A stretch of 64,000 bases of DNA from Macrothele yani (taxonomy: Eukaryota > Arthropoda > Arachnida > Araneae > Macrothelidae), in NCBI GenBank assembly GCA_039090855.1, contig CM077034.1:230891005-230955004 (forward strand), given 5' to 3'. Position 1 is the stretch's first letter, and every line of letters starts with the position of its first letter. The notes under the pieces are model-generated. The model worked only from the letters and a program-made list of their open reading frames with translations. It was not told the DNA's origin and searched no databases. The translations under genes were made by a program, and so were the position numbers. Below are positions 44,758 through 56,900 of the stretch, piece after piece.

Positions 44758-47700
44758 TGCATCATCTTAAAAACATTGCCATAACAGTTGTTCTTTTTAG
44801 TCAGCATATATGCAGCTGAACATAGTTTTCAAAGGTAATTCTTTTACCTGTAGATGACATACATTGTGCAAGGTATGCCATGGCACAGGTTGGCATGACA
44901 AAGCTTGATTTAGTAACCTTGACCCTTTGGTTGCTCTAGGCTGATCTGTCAGCAGATTAAGTTTCTCTCAAAGCCTACCTTCACTTCCATTCATTTTCTA
45001 AGCAGCTGCATCTTCTTAAAACATATTGCCATAACATGCCTGGTTGTTTCTTTTTGTTCAGCATATATGTGACTAAACAGAGATTCAAAGATAATTCTTT
45101 TACCTGTAGATGACATTATACTTTTTGCAAGGTATACCATGGCAAAGGTACATTATACTGTATTATGGCAAAGGTTGCTTTAGTAACCTTGACCCTTTGG
45201 TTGCTCCAGGCTGATCTGTCAGCAGATTAAGTTTCTCTCAAAGCCCACCTTCACTTCCATTCATTTTCCAAGCAGCTGCATCTTCTTAAAAAATATTGCC
45301 ATGACAGGCCTGGTTGTTTCTTTTTGTTCAGCATATATGTGACTAAACAGAGATTCAAAGATAATTCTTTTACCTGTAGATGACATTATACTTTTTGCAA
45401 GGTATACCATGGCAATGATGAAATATACTGTGGCAAAGGTACATTATACTGTATTATGGCAAAGGTTGCTTTAGTAACCTTGACCCTTTGGTTGCTCCAG
45501 GCAGATCTGTCAGCAGATTAAGTTTCTCTCAAAGCCCACCTTCACTTCCATTCATTTTCCAAGCAGCTGCATCTTCTTAAAAAATATTGCCATAACAGAC
45601 CTGGTTGTTTCTTTTTGTTCAGCATATATGTGACTAAACAGAGATTCAAAGATAATTCTTTTACCTGTAGATGACATTATACTTTTTGCAAGGTATACCA
45701 TGGCAATGATGAAATATACTGTGGCAAAGGTACATTATACTGTATTATGGCAAAGGTTGCTTTAGTAACCTTGACCCTTTGGTTGCTCCAGGCTGATCTG
45801 TCAGCAGATTAAGTTTCTCTCAAAGCCCACCTTCACTTCCATTCATTTTCCAAGCAGCTGCATCTTCTTAAAAAATATTGCCATAACAGACCTGGTTGTT
45901 TCTTTTTGTTCAGCATATATGTGACTAAACAGAGATTCAAAGATAATTCTTTTACCTGTAGATGACATTATACTTTTTGCAAGGTATACCATGGCAATGA
46001 TGAAATATACTGTGGCAAAGGTACATTATACTGTATTATGGCAAAGGTTGCTTTAGTAACCTTGACCCTTTGGTTGCTCCAGGCTGATCTGTCAGCAGAT
46101 TAAGTTTCTCTCAAAGCCCACCTTCACTTCCATTCATTTTCCAAGCAGCTGCATCTTCTTAAAAAATATTGCCATGACAGGCCTGGTTGTTTCTTTTTGT
46201 TCAGCATATATGTGACTAAACAGAGATTCAAAGATAATTCTTTTACCTGTAGATGACATTATACTTTTTGCAAGGTATACCATGGCAATGATGAAATATA
46301 CTGTGGCAAAGGTACATTATACTGTATTATGGCAAAGGTTGCTTTAGTAACCTTGACCCTTTGGTTGCTCCAGGCAGATCTGTCAGCAGATTAAGTTTCT
46401 CTCAAAGCCCACCTTCACTTCCATTCATTTTCCAAGCAGCTGCATCTTCTTAAAAAATATTGCCATAGCAGGCCTGGTTGTTTCTTTTTGTTCAGCATAT
46501 ATGTGACTAAACAGAGATTCAAAGATAATTCTTTTACCTGTAGATGACATTATACTTTTTGCAAGGTATACCATGGCAATGATGAAATACACTGTGGCAA
46601 AGGTACATTATACTGTATTATGGCAAAGGTTGCTTTAGTAACCTTGACCCTTTGGTTGCTCCAGGCAGATCTGTCAGCAGATTAAGTTTCTCTCAAAGCC
46701 CACCTTCACTTCCATTCATTTTCCAAGCAGCTGCATCTTCTTAAAAAATATTGCCATAACAGACCTGGTTGTTTCTTTTTGTTCAGCATATATGTGACTA
46801 AACAGAGATTCAAAGATAATTCTTTTACCTGTAGATGACATTATACTTTTTGCAAGGTATACCATGGCAAAGGTACATTATACTGTATTATGGCAAAAGT
46901 TGCTTTAGTAACCTTGACCCTTTGGTTGCTCCAGGCAGATCTGTCAGCAGATTAAGTTTCTCTCAAAGCCCACCTTCACTTCCATTCATTTTCCAAGCAG
47001 CTGCATCTTCTTAAAAAATATTGCCATAACAGACCTGGTTGTTTCTTTTTGTTCAGCATATATGTGACTAAACAGAGATTCAAAGATAATTCTTTTACCT
47101 GTAGATGACATTATACTTTTTGCAAGGTATACCATGGCAATGATGAAATATACTGTGGCAAAGGTACATTATACTGTATTATGGCAAAGGTTGCTTTAGT
47201 AACCTTGACCCTTTGGTTGCTCCAGGCAGATCTGTCAGCAGATTAAGTTTCTCTCAAAGCCCACCTTCACTTCCATTCATTTTCCAAGCAGCTGCATCTT
47301 CTTAAAAAATATTGCCATAACAGACCTGGTTGTTTCTTTTTGTTCAGCATATATGTGACTAAACAGAGATTCAAAGATAATTCTTTTACCTGTAGATGAC
47401 ATTATACTTTTTGCAAGGTATACCATGGCAATGATGAAATATACTGTGGCAAAGGTACATTATACTGTATTATGGCAAAGGTTGCTTTAGTAACCTTGAC
47501 CCTTTGGTTGCTCCAGGCAGATCTGTCAGCAGATTAAGTTTCTCTCAAAGCCCACCTTCACTTCCATTCATTTTCCAAGCAGCTGCATCTTCTTAAAAAA
47601 TATTGCCATAACAGGCCTGGTTGTTTCTTTTTGTTCAGCATATATGTGACTAAACAGAGATTCAAAGATAATTCTTTTACCTGTAGATGACATTATACTT

Positions 47701-50700
47701 TTTGCAAGGTATACCATGGCAATGATGAAATATACTGTGGCAAAGGTACATTATACTGTATTATGGCAAAGGTTGCTTTAGTAACCTTGACCCTTTGGTT
47801 GCTCCAGGCAGATCTGTCAGCAGATTAAGTTTCTCTCAAAGCCCACCTTCACTTCCATTCATTTTCCAAGCAGCTGCATCTTCTTAAAAAATATTGCCAT
47901 AACAGACCTGGTTGTTTCTTTTTGTTCAGCATATATGTGACTAAACAGAGATTCAAAGATAATTCTTTTACCTGTAGATGACATTATACTTTTTGCAAGG
48001 TATACCATGGCAATGACGAAATATACTGTGGCAAAGGTACATTATACTGTATTATGGCAAAGGTTGCTTTAGTAACCTTTACCCTTTGGTCGCTCCAGGC
48101 TGATCCGTCAGCAGATGAGGTTTCTCTCAAAGCCCACCTTCACTTCCATTCATTTTCCAAGCAGCTGCATCTTCTTAAAAAATATTGCCATAACAGACCT
48201 GGTTGTTTCTTTTTGTTCAGCATATATGTGACTAAACAGAGATTCAAAGATAATTCTTTTACCTGTAGATGACATTATACTTTTTGCAAGGTATACCATG
48301 GCAAAGGTACATTATACTGTATTATGGCAAAGGTTGCTTTAGTAACCTTGACCCTTTGGTTGCTCCAGGCAGATCTGTCAGCAGATTAAGTTTCTCTCAA
48401 AGCCCACCTTCACTTCCATTCATTTTCCAAGCAGCTGCATCTTCTTAAAAAATATTGCCCAAACAGACCTGGTTGTTTCTTTTTGTTCAGCATATATGTG
48501 ACTAAACAGAGATTCAAAGATAATTCTTTTACCTGTAGATGACATTATACTTTTTGCAAGGTATACCATGGCAAAGGTACATTATACTGTATTATGGCAA
48601 AGGTTGCTTTAGTAACCTTGACCCTTTGGTTGCTCCAGGCAGATCTGTCAGCAGATTAAGTTTCTCTCAAAGCCCACCTTCACTTCCATTCATTTTCCAA
48701 GCAGCTGCATCTTCTTAAAAAATATTGCCATAACAGACCTGGTTGTTTCTTTTTGTTCAGCATATATGTGACTAAACAGAGATTCAAAGATAATTCTTTT
48801 ACCTGTAGATGACATTATACTTTTTGCAAGGTATACCATGGCAAAGGTACATTATACTGTATTATGGCAAAGGTTGCTTTAGTAACCTTGACCCTTTGGT
48901 TGCTCCAGGCAGATCTGTCAGCAGATTAAGTTTCTCTCAAAGCCCACCTTCACTTCCATTCATTTTCCAAGCAGCTGCATCTTCTTAAAAATATTGCCAT
49001 AACAGACCTGGTTGTTTCTTTTTGTTCAGCATATATGTGACTAAACAGAGATTCAAAGATAATTCTTTTACCTGTAGATGACATTATACATTTTGCAAGG
49101 TATACCATGGCAATGATGAAATATACTGTGGCAAAGGTACATTATACTGTATTATGGCAAAGGTTGCTTTAGTAACCTTGACCCTTTGGTTGCTCCAGGC
49201 AGATCTGTCAGCAGATTAAGTTTCTCTCAAAGTCCACCTTCACTTCCATTCATTTTCCAAGCAGCTGCATCTTCTTAAAAAATATTGCCATAACAGGCCT
49301 GGTTGTTTCTTTTTGTTCAGCATATATGTGACTAAACAGAGATTCAAAGATAATTCTTTTACCTGTAGATGACATTATACTTTTTGCAAGGTATACCATG
49401 GCAATGATGAAATATACTGTGGCAAAGGTACATTATACTGTATTATGGCAAAGGTTGCTTTAGTAACCTTGACCCTTTGGTTGCTCCAGGCAGATCTGTC
49501 AGCAGATTAAGTTTCTCTCAAAGCCCACCTTCACTTCCATTCATTTTCCAAGCAGCTGCATCTTCTTAAAAAATATTGCCATAACAGACCTGGTTGTTTC
49601 TTTTTGTTCAGCATATATGTGACTAAACAGAGATTCAAAGATAATTCTTTTACCTGTAGATGACATTATACTTTTTGCAAGGTATACCATGGCAATGATG
49701 AAATATACTGTGGCAAAGGTACATTATACTGTATTATGGCAAAGGTTGCTTTAGTAACCTTTACCCTTTGGTCGCTCCAGGCTGATCCGTCAGCAGATGA
49801 GGTTTCTCTCAAAGCCCACCTTCACTTCCATTCATTTTCCAAGCAGCTGCATCTTCTTAAAAATATTGCCATAACAGACCTGGTTGTTTCTTTTTGTTCA
49901 GCATATATGTGACTAAACAGAGATTCAAAGATAATTCTTTTACCTGTAGATGACATTATACTTTTTGCAAGGTATACCATGGCAATGATGAAATATACTG
50001 TGGCAAAGGTACATTATACTGTATTATGGCAAAGGTTGCTTTAGTAACCTTTACCCTTTGGTCGCTCCAGGCTGATCCGTCAGCAGATGAGGTTTCTCTC
50101 AAAGCCCACCTTCACTTCCATTCATTTTCCAAGCAGCTGCATCTTCTTAAAAAATATTGCCATAACAGACCTGGTTGTTTCTTTTTGTTCAGCATATATG
50201 TGACTAAACAGAGATTCAAAGATAATTCTTTTACCTGTAGATGACATTATACTTTTTGCAAGGTATACCATGGCAAAGGTACATTATACTGTATTATGGC
50301 AAAGGTTGCTTTAGTAACCTTGACCCTTTGGTTGCTCCAGGCAGATCTGTCAGCAGATTAAGTTTCTCTCAAAGCCCACCTTCACTTCCATTCATTTTCC
50401 AAGCAGCTGCATCTTCTTAAAAAATATTGCCATAACAGACCTGGTTGTTTCTTTTTGTTCAGCATATATGTGACTAAACAGAGATTCAAAGATAATTCTT
50501 TTACCTGTAGATGACATTATACTTTTTGCAAGGTATACCATGGCAAAGGTACATTATACTGTATTATGGCAAAGGTTGCTTTAGTAACCTTGACCCTTTG
50601 GTTGCTCCAGGCAGATCTGTCAGCAGATTAAGTTTCTCTCAAAGCCCACCTTCACTTCCATTCATTTTCCAAGCAGCTGCATCTTCTTAAAAAATATTGC

Positions 50701-52095
50701 CATAACAGACCTGGTTGTTTCTTTTTGTTCAGCATATATGTGACTAAACAGAGATTCAAAGATAATTCTTTTACCTGTAGATGACATTATACTTTTTGCA
50801 AGGTATACCATGGCAATGATGAAATATACTGTGGCAAAGGTACATTATACTGTATTATGGCAAAGGTTGCTTTAGTAACCTTTACCCTTTGGTCGCTCCA
50901 GGCTGATCCGTCAGCAGATGAGGTTTCTCTCAAAGCCCACCTTCACTTCCATTCATTTTCTAAGCAGCTGCATCTTCTTAAAACATATTGCCATAACATG
51001 CCTGGTTGTTTCTTTTTGTTCAGCATATATGTGACTAAACAGAGATTCAAAGATAATTCTTTTACCTGTAGATGACATTATACTTTTTGCAAGGTATACC
51101 ATGGCAATGATGAAATATACTGTGGCAAAGGTACATTATACTGTATTATGGCAAAGGTTGCTTTAGTAACCTTTACCCTTTGGTCGCTCCAGGCTGATCC
51201 GTCAGCAGATGAGGTTTCTCTCAAAGCCCACCTTCACTTCCATTCATTTTCTAAGCAGCTGCATCTTCTTAAAAAATATTGCCATAACAGGCCTGGTTGT
51301 TACTTTTTGTTCAGCATATATGTGACTAAACAGAGATTCAAAGATAATTCTTTTACCTGTAGATGACATTATACTTTTTGCAAGGTATACCATGGCAAAG
51401 GTACATTATACTGTATTATGGCAAAGGTTGCTTTAGTAACCTTGACCCTTTGGTTGCTCCAGGCAGATCTGTCAGCAGATTAAGTTTCTCTCAAAGCCCA
51501 CCTTCACTTCCATTCATTTTCCAAGCAGCTGCATCGTCTTAAAAAATATTGCCATAACAGACCTGGTTGTTTCTTTTTGTTCAGCATATATGTGACTAAA
51601 CAGAGATTCAAAGATAATTCTTTTACCTGTAGATGACATTATACTTTTTGCAAGGTATACCATGGCAATGATGAAATATACTGTGGCAAAGGTACATTAT
51701 ACTGTATTATGGCAAAGGTTGCTTTAGTAACCTTTACCCTTTGGTCGCTCCAGGCTGATCCGTCAGCAGATGAGGTTTCTCTCAAAGCCCACCTTCACTT
51801 CCATTCATTTTCCAAGCAGCTGCATCTTCTTAAAAAATATTGCCATAACAGGCCTGGTTGTTTCTTTTTGTTCAGCATATATGTGACTAAACAGAGATTC
51901 AAAGATAATTCTTTTACCTGTAGATAGCATTATACTTTTTGCAAGGTATACCATGGCAAAGGTACATTATACTGTATTATGGCAAAGGTTGCTTTAGTAA
52001 CCTTGACCCTTTGGTTGCTCCAGGCAGATCTGTCAGCAGATTAAGTTTCTCTCAAAGCCCACCTTCACTTCCATTCATTTTCCAAGCAGCTGCAG
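44758..52095 (-). repeat. 270/291-bp satellite, about 26 units, apparently from hAT coding sequence
   Basis: Units alternate between 291 bp and 270 bp; the difference is a 21-bp segment ATGATGAAATATACTGTGGC plus one base. Two sequence types exist: one with GATCTGTCAGCAGATTAAG, one with GATCCGTCAGCAGATGAGG (48054, 49740, 50026, 50857, 51148 and 51709 regions). The leftmost unit (44758-44945) is diverged and joins the hAT C-terminal fragment. On the minus strand the unit reads AMVYLAKSIMSSTGKRIIFE and AEQKETTRSVMAIFFKKMQL; the diverged edge unit reads the same frame directly into the hAT core. Recurrent 72-codon + frames are repeat artefacts. Confidence 0.8.
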
Positions 52096-52548
52096 GAATA
52101 AGGGCGAGAAAACTGAAATTGATATTCATTCACAAATGGGGGGAAAGTTGAACAAGATAGTTGCTCACTTGGGGAAAAAAAACTACTGGCCTTTATTGGC
52201 TACTATATTAAAAAAATTATTAGCCACTACAAAATATCTGGTCTCCATTTGGCGACTGACTATCACAAGGGCTGAATGTAATGGAACAAAGAGTGGCAGT
52301 ACATCAAAGGTTGACTGTATTATTTCCACTACCTGAGATGTTTTGTGACAACCAGAGAGTAAGAAATGGGGAAACCTTGCAGTTTCAGAAAAGTCCTTGT
52401 TGATACCTCGGAAACTCCTTAAATGGGCTTTCAAAAATCAGCAGGAACCCTGTAAGTTGCCATTTTCTGTTGTACAGTGTTGATGAAGAAATTGCTGGAT
52501 AACACTTTAACAGGTTTACAGTGAGAATTTCTTTTTTGAATTTTTTAG
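52096..52548. other. spacer between satellite and exon, possible hAT remainder
   Basis: A minus-strand open stretch (52434-52183) reads FVPLHSALVIVSRQMETRYF and could be a decayed piece of the same hAT, but the match is too weak to call. The last ~25 bases are the pyrimidine-rich acceptor region of the downstream exon. Confidence 0.35.
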
Positions 52549-52716
52549 GAATGTGAAGACCATGGAAATCTAGACAAAGCTAAAACAGATGCTCCTGAGA
52601 CATCTGCGACAAATTTCTCTGAAGATGAAGAGCCAATAAGTGGCAATGAACTTGACCACGAAGAAGAACTACCAGAATGTGATAATGAAGTTGATGAAGA
52701 GGAAGATTTAGATGAT
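52549..52716 (+). CDS. exon of the unidentified acidic host protein
   Basis: 168 bp, exactly 56 codons, phase 0 at both ends, bounded by a T-rich acceptor (gaattttttag) and donor gtaagaatttttg. It reads ECEDHGNLDKAKTDAPETSA, then FSEDEEPISGNELDHEEELP, and ends in an acidic run EVDEEEDLDD. About 40% of residues are Asp or Glu. It continues the composition and phase of the exon at 6901-6986, so both likely belong to one gene with a 45,562-bp intron. Long acidic, serine-containing stretches are typical of disordered N-terminal regions of chromatin or transcription factors, but no named family is recognisable. The rest of the gene lies beyond the window: 11.3 kb downstream of this exon is only TEs. 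Confidence 0.7.
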
Positions 52717-53024
52717 GTAAGAATTTTTGTTTATTTGTGAATTTGGTTTTGTGGATGATTGCATGTTATGCTCTCTGCAATGTTGGTGAAGAAGTGTTGT
52801 ATCACATGAAATTTAAATCAAAAGTGTTTGACTGTATATATATTAAGAAAATACAACATGGTTTATCACAGATATTTATTTTTCCAAGTCAACCATGGTT
52901 TCACTAGGTGTTGACCTAGCTTCATCAGGACGAATGGCACCTAAATATTCAAATTGTATGTGATATCATAAACGACATTTACAGTCACGTGTTTTGGTTA
53001 GATGCTTCCACGCGCTTGATAGAA

Positions 53025-53251
53025 TTTTTTTTTTTTTTTTTTGATTGGAGGTTTAACGACCACCGTGAGCAACTCAATGGGCTATAAGCAGTCGCCCGTC
53101 CCTAATTTAGGGTCACTGGTTCCAGGGAAGGGAGAGAGCCAGTGCCGTAAGACAAACACAACATCCATGCCTCACCGGGATTCGAACCCGGACCCCTTAC
53201 GGACGAATGATCAGTGGCCAACGCCTTAGACCACTGCGCCACCGGGGCGGC
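53025..53251 (-). mobile_element. SINE1, single-unit copy
   Basis: Minus orientation, poly-A as poly-T at 53025-53042, head to 53251. Perfect duplication TGATAGAA (53017-53024, 53252-53259). Confidence 0.9.
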
Positions 53252-53335
53252 TGATAGAAATGGGGTGGATGCGATGTCATTAACAAGATGTGAAGACTTC
53301 TGATATATATATGGCAAACTTTCAAAATGTGAAGT

Positions 53336-53818
53336 TTGGTCCTTCAAGCCGGGGATGGGGGGGGGGGCATTCTCGTCTGGGGACTGTTTACGTGGACTGA
53401 AATGGGACCTCTGGTGTGTGTGACGACGTCCCTCACGGGTCAACTTTACCGGGACATCCTGGACGACCATTTGCTCCCGTTTGTGCGTCTTCAACATCCC
53501 ACTGGGGACCTCATCCTGCAACAAGACAATGCAGCTCCCGAATTGTATCCGAATGGTTGGATGAACAGTCCACCGACGTGACCTCGCTTCCTTGGCCAGC
53601 TAGGTCACCTGATCTGGGATGCCATCGAGAGAGATGACCCCTCCATCAAATCTTCGTGAACTGTGGGAGCTTGTTGAGGGGTCGTGGATCCGTATGGCTT
53701 CCCAACGCTTCCGGTGTCTTGTCGAGTCCATGCCGAGACGAATCGCCGCCGTCATCAGGGCGAAAGGTGGTGCTACACGTTACTAGACAGGTATCTCTAA
53801 TTCAATTGCTCTTCAGTG
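53336..53818 (+). pseudogene. Tc1-like transposase, C-terminal half
   Basis: Reads GGGILVWGLFTWTEMGPLVC, then HPTGDLILQQDNAAPELYPN with the second catalytic Asp, then in the next frame EWLDEQSTDVTSLPWPARSP before a small deletion that removes the Glu region. It ends LRELWELVEGSWIRMASQRF and ...AKGGATRY with a stop at 53785. The right end CTTCAGTG abuts TA at 53819, consistent with a Tc1 terminus. The 5' half, including the first Asp, is missing. Confidence 0.7.
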
Positions 53819-53914
53819 TACATAGGCCATTCCAAAAGTTATGCACAATGCGCAGGTGCTGCCAGTAGGATGATGCAATCGCTCCATTCATTGCACCATC
53901 TGTGAATCAGACTT

Positions 53915-56900
53915 TATAACGAAGTAAATTTCTCCGTCTTCTTTGGTCTACGCCGGGATAAAATAGAGTCCGCTTATTCCGGAACAAGTCGCTCTACCAA
54001 CTGAGCTACGCAGACGTTCATTCTGATTCCTATCTGCCTTTATGTCGTGTGCCTCCTGCTGGCAGGTACGTCACATCTCCCCCCCCAAAGAGGGCTGGGG
54101 GGCATGGCCCACGGGTCACCCGTGACCATGAATCGTTACAGGCAGCCATTTACTGTAGAACGTGCACTTGAGAACTCCCAGTCAATCTTGTGTTTGGAAT
54201 GCAACGTCACACACATTTATTTTTCGAAGCGCTGGAGAAGGGATTCTCTGATTTTTCCTATCTCGCGGTGTGGAAAGAACATCACACCATTGCGAGATTT
54301 TGAACGGTCGGGTCATCCGGATAGTTCGGGCGCCATTATAACGAAGTAAATTTCTCCGTCATTTCTGTCCACGCCAGGATTCGAACCCGAGTCCGCTTAT
54401 TCCGGAACGAGTCGATCTACCAACTGAGCTACGCAGACGTTCATTCTGATTCCTATCTGCCTTTATGTCGTGTGCGTTCTGCTTTCAGTTACGTCACATC
54501 ACCCCCCCCCCGAAAGAGGACCGGGGGCATGGCCCACGGGTCAGTTGTGACCATGAATCGTTACAGGCAGCCATCTACTGTAGAACGTGCACTTGAGAAC
54601 TCCCAGTCAATCTTGTGTTTGGAATGCAACGTCACACACATTTATTTTTCGAAGCGCTGGAGAAGGGATTCTCTGATTTTTCCTATCTCGCGGTGTGGAA
54701 ATAACATCACACCATTGCGAGATTTTGAACGGTCGGGTCATCCGGATAGTTCGGGCGCCATTATAACGAAGTAAATTTCTCCGTCATTTTTATCCGCGCC
54801 GGGATTCGAACCCGGGTCCCCTCATTCCGGAATAAGTCACTCTACCAATTGAGCTACGCGGACGTTTTATTCTGATTCCTATCTGCCTTTATGTCGTGTG
54901 CGTCCTTCTGGCAGGTACGTCACATCTCCTGGTACGTTACATCATCTCCCCCTTATTTTTTATTTATTTATTTTTTTTTTCGAAGTGCTGGAGAAGGGAT
55001 TCTCTTATTTTTCCTACCTCGCGGTGTGGAAATAACATCACACCATTGCGAGATTTTGAAAGGTCGGGTCATCCCGATAGTTCGGGCGCCATTATAACGA
55101 AGTAAATTTCTCCGTCATTTCTGTCCACGCCAGGATTCGAACCCGGATCCCCTCATTCCGGAATAAGTCACTCTACCAATTGAGCTACGCGGACGTTTTA
55201 TTCTGATTCCTATCTGCCTTTATGTCGTGTGCGTCCTTCTGGCAGGTACGTCACATCTCCTGGTACGTTACATCATCTCCCCCTTATTTTTTATTTATTT
55301 ATTTTTTTTTTCGAAGTGCTGGAGAAGGGATTCTCTTATTTTTTCCTATCTCGCGGTGTGGAAATAACATCACACCATTGCGAGATTTTGAACGGTCGTG
55401 TCATCCGGATAGTTCGGGCGCCATTATAACGAAGTAAATTTCTCCGTCATTTCTGTCCACGCCAGGATTCGAACCCGGATCCCCTCATTCCGGAATAAGT
55501 CACTCTACCAATTGAGCTACGCGGACGTTTTATTCTGATTCCTATCTGCCTTTATGTCGTGTGCGTCCTTCTGGCAGGTACGTCACATCTCCTGGTACGT
55601 TACATCATCTCCCCCCCCCTTTTTTTTTTTTCGAAGTGCTGGAGAAGGGATTCTCTTATTTTTTAGTATCTCGCGGTGTGGAAATAACATCACACCATTG
55701 CGAGATTTTGAAAGGTCGGGTCATCCGGATAGTTCGGGCGCCATTATAACAAAGTAAATTTCTCCGTTATTTCTGTCCACGCCAGGATTCGAACCCGGAT
55801 CCCCTCATTCCGGAATAAGTCACTCTGCCAATTGAGCTACGCGGACGTTTTATTCTGATTCATATCTGCCTTTATGTCGTGTGCGTCCTTCTGGCAGGTA
55901 CGTCACATCTCCTGGTACGTTACATCATCTCCCCCCCCTTTTTTTTTTTTTCGAAGTGCTGGAGAAGGGATTCTCTTATTTTTTCCTATCTCGCGGTGTG
56001 GAAATAACATCACACCATTGCGAGATTTTGAAAGTTCGGGTCATCCGGATAGTTCGGGCGCCATTATAACGAAGTAAATTTCTCCGTCATTTCTGTCCAC
56101 GCCAGGATTCGAACCCGAGTCCGCTTATTCCGGAACGAGTCGATCTACCAACTGAGCTACGCAGACGTTCATTCTGATTACTATCTGCCTTTATGTCGTG
56201 TGCGTCCGTGCTGGCAGATACGTCACATCTCCCCCGCCCTCAGAAAGAGGACCGGGGGCATGGCCCACGGGTCACCCGTGACCATGAATCGTTACAGGCA
56301 GCCATCCACTGTAGAACGTGCACTTGAGAACTCCCAGTCAATCTTGTGTTTGGAATGCAACGTCACACACATTTATTTTTCGAAGCGCTGGAGAAGGGAT
56401 TCTCTGATTTTTCCTATCTCGCGGTGTGGAAAGAACATCACACCATTGCAAGATTTTGAACGGTCGGGTCATCCGGATAGTTCGGGCGTCATTATAACGA
56501 AGTAAATTTCTCCGTCATTTCTGTCCACGCCAGGATTCGAACCCGAGTCCGCTAATTCCGGAACGAGTCGATCTACCAACTGAGCTACGCAGACGTTCAT
56601 TCTGATTCCTATCTGCCTTTATGTCGTGTGCGTCCTGCTGGCAGGTACGTCACATCTCCCCCCGCTCTCCGAAAGAGGACCGAGGGCATGGCCCACGGGT
56701 CAGCCGTGACCATGAATCGTTACAGGCAGCCATCCACTGTAGAACGTGCACTTGAGAACTCCCAGTCAATCTTGTGTTTGGAATGCAACGTCACACACAT
56801 TTATTTTCTCGAAGCGCTGGAGAAGGGATTCTCTGATTTTTCCTATCTCGCGGTGTGGAAAGAACATCACACCATTGCAAGATTTTGAACGATCGGGTCA

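Noticed and set aside
48054..51927. Repeated 72-codon + strand frames (MAKVALVTF...)
   Set aside because: They occur only in one satellite sub-type, lie antisense to the hAT-derived frame and have no upstream context.
44758..52095. Arrays as pure assembly artefacts
   Set aside because: Not fully excluded, but units carry distinct point variants and length types in non-repeating order, which collapse or duplication errors do not readily create. Read depth would decide.
53102..53524. 140-codon minus-strand frame
   Set aside because: It runs through a SINE and antisense of a Tc1 fragment; no coherent protein.
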